From Cyclina sinensis (Eukaryota; Mollusca; Bivalvia; Venerida; Veneridae), in assembly GCA_012932295.1 (NCBI GenBank), contig JAAONU010000004.1:22638872-22702871 (forward strand): a stretch of DNA of 64,000 nt, written 5' to 3'. The translations under genes were made by a program, and so were the position numbers. The notes beneath the pieces were generated by a model, which was not told where the DNA came from, did no database searches, and saw only the letters and a program-made list of their open reading frames with translations. Positions 1-11,539 of this stretch are shown in pieces; the stretch's first letter is position 1, and each line of letters begins with the position of its first letter.

Positions 1-723
1 AACAGGATTTGAGATATCCTCCAACTCAAAAGAATTAATCTGGTGACAACTTTTTTTGTTACACTGGGTTAATTTAACATTCATATAAGTAAATAATAAT
101 AATAAAATTATGTTTTTGTCAGTAAATGAACAGAAGTTTCCAGCCTTAAGTTGAAAAACGACATTACTTAATTAACATTTATAACCGTTCTAAAACGCAA
201 GAAGTTTTTTTTCGGATTTTTAAGGAAGATGCCGTACACGACAGCTTGAAAGTGAATAAAGACATAATTATTAAACATATATTAGAGATGCCTCCATATC
301 TGCTGCTTCAAATATGATGCCAGAAAACCTTGTTTAGAAAGATGCTGTTATTGTTCAGTAAGTTGCAAGTTTTATCCTTCTTCGATGAATAACTGGATGG
401 GGGAAAACACTGAAACAACAATAAAAACAAAACCACAACAACAACAACAACAAACCTAACCCAGAACAAATTTGATTTGAAGCGACAATAACAAAACTTG
501 TGTTTTCTTTCATTTAGCCATGACTTCGGTCGACAACACTTTTATATGACCGATTAATCCCCATGCCGACTTAATTACTCCTTGAAGAATATGTCACAAA
601 TAACAAAATGTCTCTAATATACATTTGCTAGGAAACATTTTACTCGGCTACGTAGATACAAATCAAGGAAGTATATGTTAATAACAAGTCTATAATGTTT
701 CATATTTTCAGTTTCAATATTAC
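1..723. other. non-coding, nothing specific
   Basis: AT-rich sequence without recognisable coding or repeat signals, apart from a (CAA)n microsatellite at 424-454. Confidence 0.5.
424..454. repeat. (CAA)n microsatellite
   Basis: Short run of CAA units (acaacaacaacaacaac) in an A/C-rich stretch. Confidence 0.85.
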
Positions 724-1840
724 TATGGCGTGTCAAACGTTGCAATATTCGCTACATTTCGTTTGTGTTCTAGACATTTATTTATATTCAATATATTTTC
801 ATTCATATTCCAAAATATTTATTTTATATTCAATATTTTCTTATTCATATGAAATCATTTTTCATTTATATTAAATTGGATGTATGGAATAGTAAATGGC
901 GGCGCTCACCGACATCTAAATTTGACAGGTGAGCATTGGATCACGTTTGTCTGTTTACTGGAGTTACTGTAGGGTAATCTAACACTCTGGAAAAAAAAAA
1001 CTGAAGCGCATGCACCACAATTTTACTGCAGTATTGCACATTGGTGATCTAATGTGCACCTGTTAAATTTTGACGCTAAAGTTTGTTTGCCTGTTAGCAT
1101 GGGTCACTGCAGAGTAATCTTAATCTCTGGCATGAAAATCTGAAGCGCATGTACAGCAATTTAATGCTGGAGTCTTATATTACCCTACAGTGACCTCAGT
1201 TAACAGAAAAACGTCATTGACAATTTCATACCTCCAATGAGAGACATTGGTACAAAACTTGCCCCTGATGAATTTCTGTGCCCACAACATAATGCACAAT
1301 GCAATTACGGCATATAAATGAAAATTGGCAAACCATATGTGAAAAAGAAAAATATTGTCAATGAATATAAATGAAATTTGTTGATTATAAATGACTTTTT
1401 ATTGAATATAAATAAAGATTGTTGAATATTTATAAACTTTACTTTAATATTAATGAAATTTTATTTAAATATAAATGAAATACTATAAAATACGAATCCA
1501 TTTTATAATACATAAATGATAGTCTTTGCATTTAAACAAAATTATACCACATCAATGAAAAGTTATTGCATAATAACGTCAAGAAAATATTAAGTGTGAA
1601 TGAAACATATTGCATATAAATTAGAAAATATTGAATATAAACAAAAATACATATAAATAAGAAAATATTAAATTTGAATGGAACATTATTGCATATAGAT
1701 AACAATACATTGAATATAAATACACATTTTTAACATAAATAAAAAGGCATTGAATGTAAATAAAAGTATAGAAAAAAAATGAATTGAGCGAGTATTGCAA
1801 CGTTTGATACGCCATATACTGCAACGTTTGACAAGCCATA
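724..1840. mobile_element. foldback element with inverted ends
   Basis: The left end TATGGCGTGTCAAACGTTGC (724-743, continuing AATATTCGCT) is matched inverted at 1787-1816 with two mismatches in 30 bp. A second, shorter inverted end copy follows at 1817-1840. Subterminal parts also fold back: left 'TTTATATTCAATATTTTC' blocks (770-860) against right 'GAAAATATTGAATATAAA' blocks (1370-1760). Around 950-1200 there is a duplicated ~140-bp segment and an inverted match (CTGTTTACTGGAGTTACTGT near 950 against 1183-1205). No transposase. Confidence 0.7.
1370..1780. repeat. degenerate 'TTGAATATAAATGAAA' tandem run
   Basis: Imperfect repeats of TTGAATATAAATRAAA with variable spacing fill the right arm of the foldback element. 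Open frames here are low-complexity artefacts. Confidence 0.6.
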
Positions 1841-2479
1841 ATTTGGGTACGGGTGACGGAAGATAGTGTGATTGCTATTATTATTTCTTGAAGGAATATA
1901 TGGCAACGAGTAGATGGTGAAAGTCTTTTTTAGTTTTCTAAGTAATTATTTGACTGTCTGTGGAGAGACCGACATTGATTTGAGCTGCAATAAGAGATAG
2001 AGCTGCATCTGAGGTTGGTTTCAGTGGCATTCTTCAGGATTATAGAAATGAGATTCTGCAAGACGTTGGCTGTGACGCTGTCAATTTTATAAGCTGCGAA
2101 AAAACAATTTTTAATTTGATTGCAGAAATTCTCTAAAATCAACTGTAAATTTAAAGTGCAAATGCTCCTTGGATAATGCACAAAATCACGTTAAAACCAA
2201 ATAAGACATCTCGCCTACACAAAACGTGCGAACAATCTTTTGAGAGATAATTATATTAACTTTTTGATATTTTAAAGCTGCGTCGTTTAGAGTGAGGTAT
2301 AATTTGAAAACCATTTAGTAATTTGTGTGCAACAATAATCTTCACTTTATGTATCCTGTAATTTTTAATATTCACATTTTAAGATTTCCCAGACAATGAT
2401 ATGAATTAGCAGTACAGGAATACGAAATATGAGTTTTTCAAATGTACTAATAAATTAATATTTGATGTACAAAATGAAA
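1841..2479. other. non-coding flank of the receptor pseudogene
   Basis: No element recognised. A short minus-strand open stretch with fairly mixed composition (1930-2181) lies where the pseudogene's 3' exons would fall, but it shows no match to receptor exons K or L. Confidence 0.35.
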
Positions 2480-2625
2480 TCAGTGAAAAAGAACATGCGT
2501 ATGAAAATCAGGAGGCTATTGCATTTTCATTGATACTAGAGTTAAACAATATTTCAAAGAATAATTAACAATATCTCATGTTTGTTTCAGGTTCTCATGA
2601 ATCCCGATAAAACATTCTAGTGACC
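2480..2625 (-). pseudogene. relic of receptor exon J (helices 6-7)
   Basis: The plus-strand run gtgaaaaagaacatgcgtat matches the intron flank of exon J (39430-39449) with one change. The part from aatatttcaaag to cccgataaaaca then matches 39483-39548 with substitutions and small indels. The conserved helix 6 half is no longer alignable. Confidence 0.7.
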
Positions 2626-3809
2626 GTCGTATATTTGCTTTAGCTCTAATAGCCTGTACAAAACTCGGAAGATGATCTTAATTGAAAGATTATACACACA
2701 ATCCAGCTTAAAAGATAGAAAGAAAAAAATGAGATATGTAAAATGAGCAAGGTACAAAAGTAAAAAGTAGGTCAAAGGTTTATTATGTTGTTTTTTTTTT
2801 CTTTTTCGATCATTGACTTCCGAAACAGTTTACACCGAACACGTTTTTATAATTTCATAGAAACTCTTTCCCGACTTAATTTCTTTTCTTTTCCGAACAA
2901 ATATACAGTCAGTTTAAAAAGGGTTTTTTGAATTACTTCTGCAATATCAAATGAGTTCTTGTAATTTTGTTGCAAAAATGGATGCAAGTATGAAGTCAAA
3001 AGGCAATAGCTCGAAAAAGAATTTTATTAAAACGTAAATTTGCATCAACAACTGTAATGGTCACAACAATTTGGATGACTTAGCATCATACAGTGTCAAA
3101 GTGATTAACGAATTGAGCTGACGTCACTTAATATTTACACTCTCTCAGCTGTTAAAATAATCACAAATTGTCCTTCTAGTTGGTAAATCGGCCCAAAAAT
3201 TGAAAATACTTGATTGCTGATTCGATCATACGCAAAGGAAGAGGCGGAGTGATTCTAAAGATGACAAAAAATAATGTAAATAAAATGGAAATAAATACAA
3301 CATTACGACTAAATGTACTAATTTCCAGCAGTTCAGTCTGTCTGTCCCGTATTAAAAAGACTGCGATCAAAAAAGCGTTTATCCTTAAGAACCTAGACTG
3401 TTTCCGTCAACATATAACGATGAACGATGAAAGGATAGATTTGGAAATGTTAATTGAGATTCATTCTGAAAAAATGTTCACTGATTTTTTTAAGTATTCT
3501 ATGCCTGTGTGCCTTAGTGATTCCTGTAGCATCTCTCATTGCTGCTCATCCACCTTCATATTGATCGACCAAGTCAACAGTTAATACCGATATTTTGTTT
3601 GTTTGTTCTGTTTTTCTCTTTAAAATATCGGTAATCGTATAAGCTCACATATTCATAACTGCAAACCATGAACACGTCCGTCAAAATTTAAGCTTATTCT
3701 AGTCAAGAAGATAGTACTAATCTTGGAAGCTAGAGACATATTTACCAATCTTGGAAGCCAGAGACATATTCACCGGTATTGTATTTTTTGTGCGACCTTA
3801 AATACTATC

Positions 3810-3856
3810 GGATAACTCGTTGCAAAATAAAGTATCAAGTAATTTGCCATCCCAGA
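3810..3856 (-). pseudogene. relic of receptor exon F (helix 3)
   Basis: About 46 bp (ggataactcgttg, then aaataaagtatcaagtaat, then ttgccatcccag) align with 43208-43252 of the intact exon with roughly nine differences. The acceptor side has changed. It lies about 140 bp from the exon E relic; the same interval in the intact gene is 186 bp. Confidence 0.65.
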
Positions 3857-3997
3857 GAGCTTTTCTAAAACTGGAAGTGTAATAAACAGCACACAAAATA
3901 CTTCTTTATGAGATTAATGGTTTTCAGTCTCTAGAGAACTTCGTACAATGATGAAAATTTCAGAGAGCGCTGTATAGGCGAATAACTGATTGTACTT

Positions 3998-4170
3998 ATT
4001 TATCAGAGAAGCAACCGTCTTAAAAATCAGTAAAGCTTGACATTCACTTTAAATCAAACGAAAATCCAAGGCGTCATACAAACAGTAAAGATTTAATGAA
4101 CGTGATACAACCCGTAAAATCGAAAACACAAACAGAATTATACACACTGTGTTCCTGGGTTTATGAAGAC
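3998..4170 (-). pseudogene. relic of receptor exon E (helix 2)
   Basis: This is the best preserved relic. tttatcagagaagcaac, aaaatccaaggc, acaaacagtaaa and ctgtgttcct each have counterparts in the same order in 43419-43595. The splice donor is deleted. Confidence 0.8.
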
Positions 4171-4857
4171 ATAAAAATACCATTTAAACTTGTTAGTGGA
4201 ACCCGCGCTGGCATACACCTATATAACGAGAGTACTTGGATTTGAAAAAAAGGAGAACATTTTAAACGGCCTAAAATGATGTTAAGCTTGAAACCTAAGG
4301 GTGGGTACAGTCCTGAACCCCACTCTGCAAGACCCCAATAATTACCTGTGACAGGGCGAATTTAGTCCTATCTACGTCCCTGTCGCGAAACAGACATGAG
4401 GTTGAATTAAAAAAAACATTGTTAGGTCATAAATTGAAACAAGCTGTGTCAACAGGACCCTAGCCAAAGATGTTAGACGAGTTACGGTAGATGCCCTTTA
4501 TTCGACATAAATTGCTGCATACACGTGCACGCAATATTTTATGACGTACAAACTATAGTTCATGATCTCGGATGACGACATTCAAGTTTTAAAAAAATCT
4601 AAATTGTCGAATTAAAATGATATTTAAAGGGGACAAAAAGGTCATTTGTGATGGAGTAATTGCTACGTTGCATGTTTGGAATTTGATAATACTAGCATTT
4701 TTTAGGAATAATGAGGCTTTAAAGAATAGTAGAACAATTATTAAACTGATAAAATCGAACAAAACTGAATACTTATATCCCACTTGAATGGTTTACATTA
4801 TTACACGTGTACTTTTTTTCTAAATCACAGGATTATAATTTGTAAATATTTGAAAGT

Positions 4858-4950
4858 TGGTGAAGGGATATCACTTATCTAAATTATAACATAACTGATA
4901 CACCAAGAAGCAAAAATTCATTGACATTGCCCGTATTATTAAATGGTAAA
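4858..4950 (-). pseudogene. relic of receptor exon D (helix 1)
   Basis: gatatcacttatctaaatt, aacata, gataca and ccaagaagcaa align with 47649-47695. The donor dinucleotide is changed from GT to AT. Similarity fades toward the 5' half of the exon. Confidence 0.72.
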
Positions 4951-5707
4951 ATACAATAAAAAGGGATGAAAAGAGCAGCAATTAATACGTTTCAGTGTTC
5001 TTTTCAAGAACGGTAATTTAACAGAAAATTCCGGAGGTTAATATTTAAATGTACCGTAAGAAATCAGCCGCTTCACAAAATATTAACATGTTAGGAGTTG
5101 CTGAATTAATACTGTCTCCGTTTAACAGTTCTTTACTTAATTTACACTGCGTGATTTATTTCAATATCATAAAGACAGGTAAGAAAAAATATAACCATAC
5201 AAATTTCAAGAGAGCTAATATACATTGCGTGTACGAACATTTGGCATGATAATCCAAACAATAACCGACTTCAGAATAATCGTAGTCCAATGTAAAGTGT
5301 TCTGGTTCAGTGCATATCGGCCTTTAATTGTACAAAGACAAGTTCTGACTAGTCACAGTCTTCGAGTATAGCATGATTACATAACTGAACTGACATTTGG
5401 AAACGGCTTACAAGCATGCAATAAAAGTCATTTGAACGTCATCAATGCGATAGATACTGCCTATTCCCTAAATATCAGCACCGTATAACAGAATCAAGTT
5501 TGAATTAGATACTTAAAAAAATGTTTTATAATGAACACAATCTAGATTATTAAACACATTTACTATCTGAATGAGATTTTTTTTTATTTTATGTTCTTTT
5601 CTTTAGCCATTCTATTTAATGACAATACGTTTGTAAATATTAACGCGACGTATTTAAAGCTATTAACAATTTCTAGTATGTCATTACCATAAAATCATCG
5701 TTCCTTC

Positions 5708-6172
5708 AAGACAGATGTCCCCCTCTCTTTAAAACAAGCATCTTTGTCTTCTTAATGTTTACAGTGTTCAACTTGTAGGTGTTTTTTTTCAAATTATTCA
5801 ACTTCCTCTGCAAACCGTAAAACAGTATCTGCTAGTAAAGCAAATTCATCTGCAAACATTTACAGAAAATTTCAGTTGTGTCAGAAAATAACTGTATTCC
5901 TCTTTCCCCATTCTCACTTAACCACGTATACAATTTATTTATAAGAACACTGAAAATAATATGGGGCTTAGCTTACACCCTTATCTGAGCCCAATTTGGC
6001 AAGTAAATTTTTCAGTACAACCCTGTTTGGTGCGTACATACACTCTTACATCCGTATATATGGAAGTTATTGATTTGAATAACCACCCTTTGATACCACC
6101 TTCTCTTAAAATATCAAATAAAGTACTTCTGTTGACAGAATCAAACGCTTTCTTAAAATTAATGTTTCTTTT
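5708..6172 (-). pseudogene. LINE reverse-transcriptase relic
   Basis: The minus strand reads INFKKAFDSVNRSTLFDI near 6170-6110, then FTCQIGLR-stop-GCKLSPILFS near 6010-5955, and ends in another frame with VNIKKTKMLVLKRGGH near 5760-5715. These are the ordered blocks of a non-LTR RT: F.KAFD.VNR, G.RQGC.LSP.LF and VN..KTK...F..GG. Stops and frameshifts show it is dead. It inserted among the receptor-paralogue relics. Clade not assigned. Confidence 0.72.
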
Positions 6173-6485
6173 TCATGTTTATATAATTACCAATAACAGA
6201 ACAGAGTACAATTTCGTGAAATGAAGTAGCATTAAGTGTATCCTTAGTAGAGGTCAAAGAGGTGAAATACTCAAAATGAAAGTAACTGGCCTATAAATGA
6301 CCGTGTTTTCCTTGATAATAGTGATGCTATTTGACGTCTAATCGGTTACCCGTTCGGAATAATAAACGGCTAACCTGTTAATCAGTAACCGTTGCTATCT
6401 ATAATTTTATACAATATATTTTGAAGCGCAATGCCTCTATCATTGTGAAAAAAAGCTAATAAATGTGTTATTCCCTAAATGAAGG

Positions 6486-6598
6486 CTTTAAACCTACCGG
6501 TGTAAATCCATGTATGTAATTTCGACATGACTGAAAAGTTATGCTTCCAGAAGCAGTTGATCACGAGTCCATGTACATTTAATCCTGTAATTTGATCG
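6486..6598 (-). pseudogene. relic of receptor exon B (hormone-binding core)
   Basis: aatccatgtatgtaattt, then gactgaaaa, cttccag and gagtccatgt ... aatcctg align with 49325-49428. The cysteine/tryptophan pattern of the intact exon is broken. Confidence 0.68.
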
Positions 6599-6867
6599 TG
6601 CGTAAAAAATAAACTGATAGTTGTTCCAATTAAATTAAACCAAGGAGTAATGACAGTTTTGCTTTTCAGACGTAAACTTTTTTCTTTCAGTGAATTTTTA
6701 CCTCGTGGTAGTTTCCGATCATAGTTTACAAAGAAATTTGTAAATCTATAATTTGCATATCTCACCGCCGCGCGTTATCTTAACGAAATTCTTCGGCTGG
6801 ATATAGTGATTATCATCAGGAACTTCAGCGGATTACGCATTCTCCAAGACAATACACATGTAGATAT

Positions 6868-7650
6868 CATTAGATATCTCTTGATGTTAACTAGTGATAG
6901 CGCAAAAAATTAGTTTGTGTTTTTAGGTAAATGATGTGTTTAAATTTAACAATTTATGTAATTGTTACTTAATTTTGCATAATTGTAAATAACGAAAGCA
7001 ATAAAATTGATATTTGTACTGCACTTACAACAACAGTCTTACAATCTCATAGAATTCTGAAAATGCCTTAAATGCCAGCAGGAGATGCGAGCGTTGCCAA
7101 AATAACTGCGTGTCGCTCTGTCTATTTGAGCTTATTTATAGTCGGTATCGGTTGCCCATGACGTACCACCTATGAAGAGGTTATTGGGAGATAGTGACAC
7201 CTCTGTTTCTTTTCCATGCTCGGTGTATAGCACTGATAAGTGAATATAAAGTACTTTGGAAATTCAAGACTTGTAAAATTTAGAATTGTTACATTGTTCT
7301 CTTTTTTAGCTATATTTACAATTATACTTTTATAAATTAATTATTTTCTAAAATTAGATGATAGTAGTTTTGTACTCAAAGATTATATTTTATAGTGTAT
7401 TCATTATATCTTGTGCTTGTACAGACTTACACTATTATATATTGTAATAAAATTACTTTCCTTACTTTGTTTACTCTCTGACAATACAGTATTTACTTAC
7501 ATGGACAGAAACATTAAATTAAGAACATAACTATCAATATCGCAAGACATATTGCATCAAGTTGTGGTCACAGGTACTCTCAATTATTGAGCATAACTCA
7601 TTGGATGTTTTTTTAATCAGCCAACTTGTTGGCAAACTGCAAAATAAATA
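6868..7650 (+). repeat. unclassified dispersed repeat R2, copy 1
   Basis: Most of this segment aligns with the reverse complement of 20770-21580. Shared blocks include tacaacaacagNcttacaat, tagcactgata, gtgtattcattatatct, ttacttacatggacaga and cataacNcattggatg. The match covers about 780 bp with substitutions and small indels. There is no coding potential, and the ends carry no obvious target duplication. Confidence 0.75.
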
Positions 7651-9689
7651 AAGGCGAGAATGTTTAAGAATAAACCAGATTGCTCTAGTATTATGCGTAA
7701 CGTTATGTCACGACTATGGGACAACTCTGTCATGTTGTCTCAACAGTCATGACGGGCATATGCACTATCAAACTCCTATTAAGCAAGATTTCGTTAACTC
7801 GGCTTCGTAACATTACATTTTACACAACACCACACCTATCTTTTTTTAAACCCGTGATTTTATAAAAACAAAATTGATAATAATTCCATGTTGCTACCTC
7901 TGTTCAATATTTACCGAGTTAAGAAAATATTTTCACTATTGTTAAATGTAAAGTCAGTCAGCTTGAATTTGAAATTCAGTTTATATAAATAAGATTAAGA
8001 TTTTTTATAACCTAAAAAGACCATGAAAGAACTGTATCGAATTCTGCTCAAAAGATACAACATTAATGTCCGTTTAGTTAGCTTTTTCTTAAGGACAAGA
8101 AATTTGTCTGCAGTTACCTCCTGTTCCAAGCAAAATGGATGGAATATTGTTGTAGAGAGACACATTTTATGTAAAAAATACAGATTCCTCCTTTTTTAGT
8201 TTTCGGTTAGAATGATGTGTCGTATTCGACAGGTTTTTCTTTCGTGTCGTTTTGGCTAGGCAATAATAATAGACTAATGACCTTGTATCAAAACAGTAAA
8301 GTCTTATGCAAATGTAAATAATATAAAACATCAGGCCGAAAACAGACGCTAAAATGAAAGAGTGTACGTAAAAGAAGTTTCTAACGTTTAAGCTAGTAAA
8401 AAATATGTATCAGTCAAAATATAACTATTTAAGTGGCTATCAATGTAAACTTTGACAACAAAGTGGGTGGGGCACCTATTCTTCTATTTTCATAAACTTT
8501 TTAAGGTATATTAAACAGCCAAATAAGTCACATTATAAAAAGATTTGACCTTGTGACCTTCAACTATCTGGCTTGAAGGGTTTGCTAAATACACTGCTGT
8601 AAAAAAGAAAGTCCATTAAAGGGAATGATTTACACGGTTTTACAAAAATTTGTCTCTGACATTTTCAGTAACAGCTGTAAGTCTTTTTTTTTTACCAATT
8701 CCGCCGAATATGGACTTAAACTATTTAGACGTTGTAGCTTTCAGTGCAAATGTTGATCATATTTATTTTCAACTACTCTTTGTCCATTTGGATACACTAT
8801 TTCATTTACTATAATTGACATAATGAAATAGCTTTAAACATACTTTTTACTTTATACCTTATATATATGAAAATTGTTAATTTTAATCAACTTGTAAACA
8901 CTTCTACTAGTAATATCTCTTAAAGATGAATACTCGTCACTTAACTTAAGATTATGTCTTCACCTTAGAACTGAAGTACCATATTCAATTTGATACAAAA
9001 ACATTACCTGCTTATATTAATATTTATTGATTATAAAAGATAAATGTACATGAAGGCTTGCAGAATAATATCTTTACTGCATTACAATGTACATTTACAT
9101 GCCTATCAATTGACCAATTGACATGCAATAAGGCTAAACCTATCTTTGCGATTGATTCTTTTGATAAAAGAACAAAAATATCAGACAACGCTGGTAAAGC
9201 CTTGACATTAATCTCAAATAACTGAAATATCTGAACTAATGCTTACAATTAAATTGAAAAGCATGTTAACTTTGTGTTGCACTATGTGTTTTTCTTAATT
9301 TTGAAAATCTCTCAAGAAGTAAATGTTACGGTTATTAACGAAATCTTTCTAAAAAATGCACTTTTGTTTTACTCGTCAAACCGGTGCATTTTAAATAAGG
9401 CATTCTAATTAAATTTAACCATTCCGAAACAAATAAAATTCTGCGCTCGTATTTTTGCTAAAATATCTTGTTCTTGAAGAATGTTTTACTTCATTCCTAA
9501 TGACCTGTTACTCTCAGTCCGTTTACTTTTAACATTGTTGAGATCTTTCTCCGGAATGTTTTATTTTAGCATGCTGTTTAAATTTATATTTCCTTAAAAA
9601 TTTATATTTCTAGCTCATTTAATTTTGTGAAAAAAGTTTTTTCTTCTCGCTACTAAACAGTGGTATTTTATTATCGCACAGTAAGGAGA
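7651..9689. other. non-coding stretch
   Basis: AT-rich sequence with no gene recognised. A short 'gaccttgtgacctt' stretch near 8550 resembles the tandem elements seen elsewhere in the window. Confidence 0.5.
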
Positions 9690-10400
9690 ACTTTCTTTCT
9701 CTGTTAAAATAAATAATAGGAAGAAATGTTGTCTCTCAGTACAGGCTCTAAAAAGAAACAAATAACGCACAAAAAGGTCAACATTTACTGCATTCTTGTA
9801 TGAATAACTCAAAGACACACACATCTATGTACTTCATTGATCGAATAGACCTATAAATAAGCTTAAGATACATTTCAAGGATTTCTTCTTGTTGTTTGAT
9901 TAAAACCTAGCCTGGAAATATCTTTATGATAGAAAACCTGCTTTTAGCAAGTCGACATACTTAGAAATGTCATTATTGTGAAATTCCTGGCTAAAAAGTT
10001 GGATAATAGAAAACATAATGGTATTTGAGAAATTAAAATTATGAGCGACTTCTTCAGTACACGCATTTACCTGGTTAAGATTCCGCCTGGTTGGTTTAGA
10101 ATACGGTCTATGAAAGTCGTACTGACATTTCGCTTGTTGAAGTCTACAACTCGTTAAAGATCCTGTTTCAGAAGTATGCTTTCAATTTATTCCAAAACTA
10201 TTTTCCGCTCCTTTTAGTAAAACAACAACAATCTTTATTTGCAAAATCGACTGTAGAATGTCTTTAGTTAATAACAGTGGAAGTTAAGTTTTATTAAGAA
10301 ATGACATTAGTCCCCAAAGTGCGTATGACATTGAATCTTCAAAATGTGCAGTATGTTTGTCAATCAAGATAAATACTGAAAACAGTTAATATACAACACT
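9690..10400 (+). repeat. dispersed repeat R1, copy 1
   Basis: Aligns with 45690-46320 in the same orientation. Shared blocks are aataggaaga(a/t)atgttgtct, tacttcattgat, caaggatttctt, aaaacctag(c/t)ctggaaa, agaaatgtcat, ttccaaaacta and the terminal aaatactga. It is not collinear with the receptor pseudogene, so it is better read as a dispersed repeat than as part of the gene duplication. Confidence 0.65.
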
Positions 10401-11139
10401 AAAAATTTACATACATACATGTTAACAAACAAACAAATGGAAACTACAAGCAGTTTATCAAAATACGATAAGGTCATTTGTTCTTGACTGGATAGGTTAA
10501 CGGATATTTCTTTTTCGGCAGATGACAGGACTTCATCTCACAGATTGTATAACTGCGTGATGTTCTTGGTCATCTATTTAATTGGATTATGCAGATAATC
10601 ACAGCAGCTGCATGACTACAGAAAACATAAGACGCTCTCATTACAACGAAAGACAGACTATCACATTGTACAAAACATGTTTACAGAGAAAAAACCTAAA
10701 ACAGTTCATCCTTGTTTGAGATGTCCTTGTATTGTGACACTTGTGGTCTTCCTCAATGTTATATCACTGACAAAATACTGGAGACAGACATTATATATGG
10801 GGGTTGCGAGGGTCTCATGCAGAGGAGGGGAAGTACCGGCCCCGTGGATGGGAATAAACAAAAAATTCAAATCTATGGCTTCTTAAATAGAAACATGACA
10901 TGACTTAGTTTTTCATAGTTTACTTAATTCCTGACAATTTGTTTATCAACAAACTACGATGTGTTTAATTTGTAGTATAAAACATGTGTAGGTGTATTTG
11001 TGCTAACCATCTCCGGATAAATGTGTCAAAGTTGATTTTATTATCTATTTGATTTAGAAAATGTTTGGTTATAACAGGTTCAATAGGATCCATGATTACA
11101 CAAGCTCTGATTTGCGTTATCTATAGCTAATCCGACTTT
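10401..11139. other. non-coding stretch
   Basis: No gene recognised. A G-rich patch at 10795-10850 is locally unlike its neighbours but matches nothing I know. Confidence 0.4.
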
Positions 11140-11410
11140 ATTGTCCCCTGCCTAATGACAATGGATTTTTTTAGCATTGACCGTCCTTTTGTCCGTCCGT
11201 CCTTACATCCTTCTGTCACTGGTTGTCCGTCCGAAGCCATAACCCTTAAGTGTTTGCATGGATTTAGTTGTGGGTAAAAGTTAACACTCTCATAGCTGAG
11301 CTTTGCATATCATAGCCTTTTGATGTGTTAGAAATGTAAGCAATAGGTCCATCTTCTGTTGTTTCTTACTGTTGATTGAAACTTTGTATGCTTGTCTGTA
11401 ACAGTTCGAT
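11140..11410 (+). repeat. relic of a 'GTCCGTCCGTCC' repeat
   Basis: The segment ttgtccgtccgtccttacatc..., followed by an 'aagccataacccttaagtg' type body, resembles dispersed invertebrate repeats that begin with TCCG runs. Similar leaders occur at 20085 (ctctgtccgtcagtgtgtccg) and, on the other strand, at 40662-40693. Confidence 0.4.
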
Positions 11411-11539
11411 AATCTTGTAGAATCGGAAGGACTCCCATATGGTCAGTATCATCATTAATCTACAAATTCTTTAATTTCTTCAAATGTACCTTGAGTAATA
11501 TGTTTGCCTTATGTACTTAAATCAGGCGATCTATAAAGC

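Larger units (their letters stand above)
2480..6598 (-). pseudogene. decayed paralogue of the class B receptor
   Basis: Five segments align with exons of the intact receptor and keep its order and strand: exon J at 2480-2625, exon F at 3810-3856, exon E at 3998-4170, exon D at 4858-4950 and exon B at 6486-6598. The similarity runs into introns, for example the F-E intron just before 3998, so this came from genomic duplication, not retroposition. Damage is visible. In the exon E copy, nine bases spanning the splice donor are missing: the intact gene has cttaccgta between gaagcaa and ccgtct. In the exon D copy, the donor GT has become AT (plus cttatct for cttacct). The other exons could not be found, and a LINE relic lies inside. 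No open frame survives across it. I am confident of the homology but cannot date it. Confidence 0.82.

Noticed and set aside
1930..2181. Minus-strand open segment with an acceptor-like tttacag, as a possible 3' exon of the receptor paralogue
   Set aside because: It shows no similarity to receptor exons K or L in any frame.
3210..3584. 124-codon plus-strand open frame inside the receptor pseudogene
   Set aside because: Antisense to the pseudogene region, low similarity to anything known, and no splice or start context.
3585..3634. Hairpin CCGATATTTT ... AAAATATCGG as a terminator
   Set aside because: Bacterial-style terminators are not expected here. It is an isolated short inverted repeat in an AT-rich intron relic.
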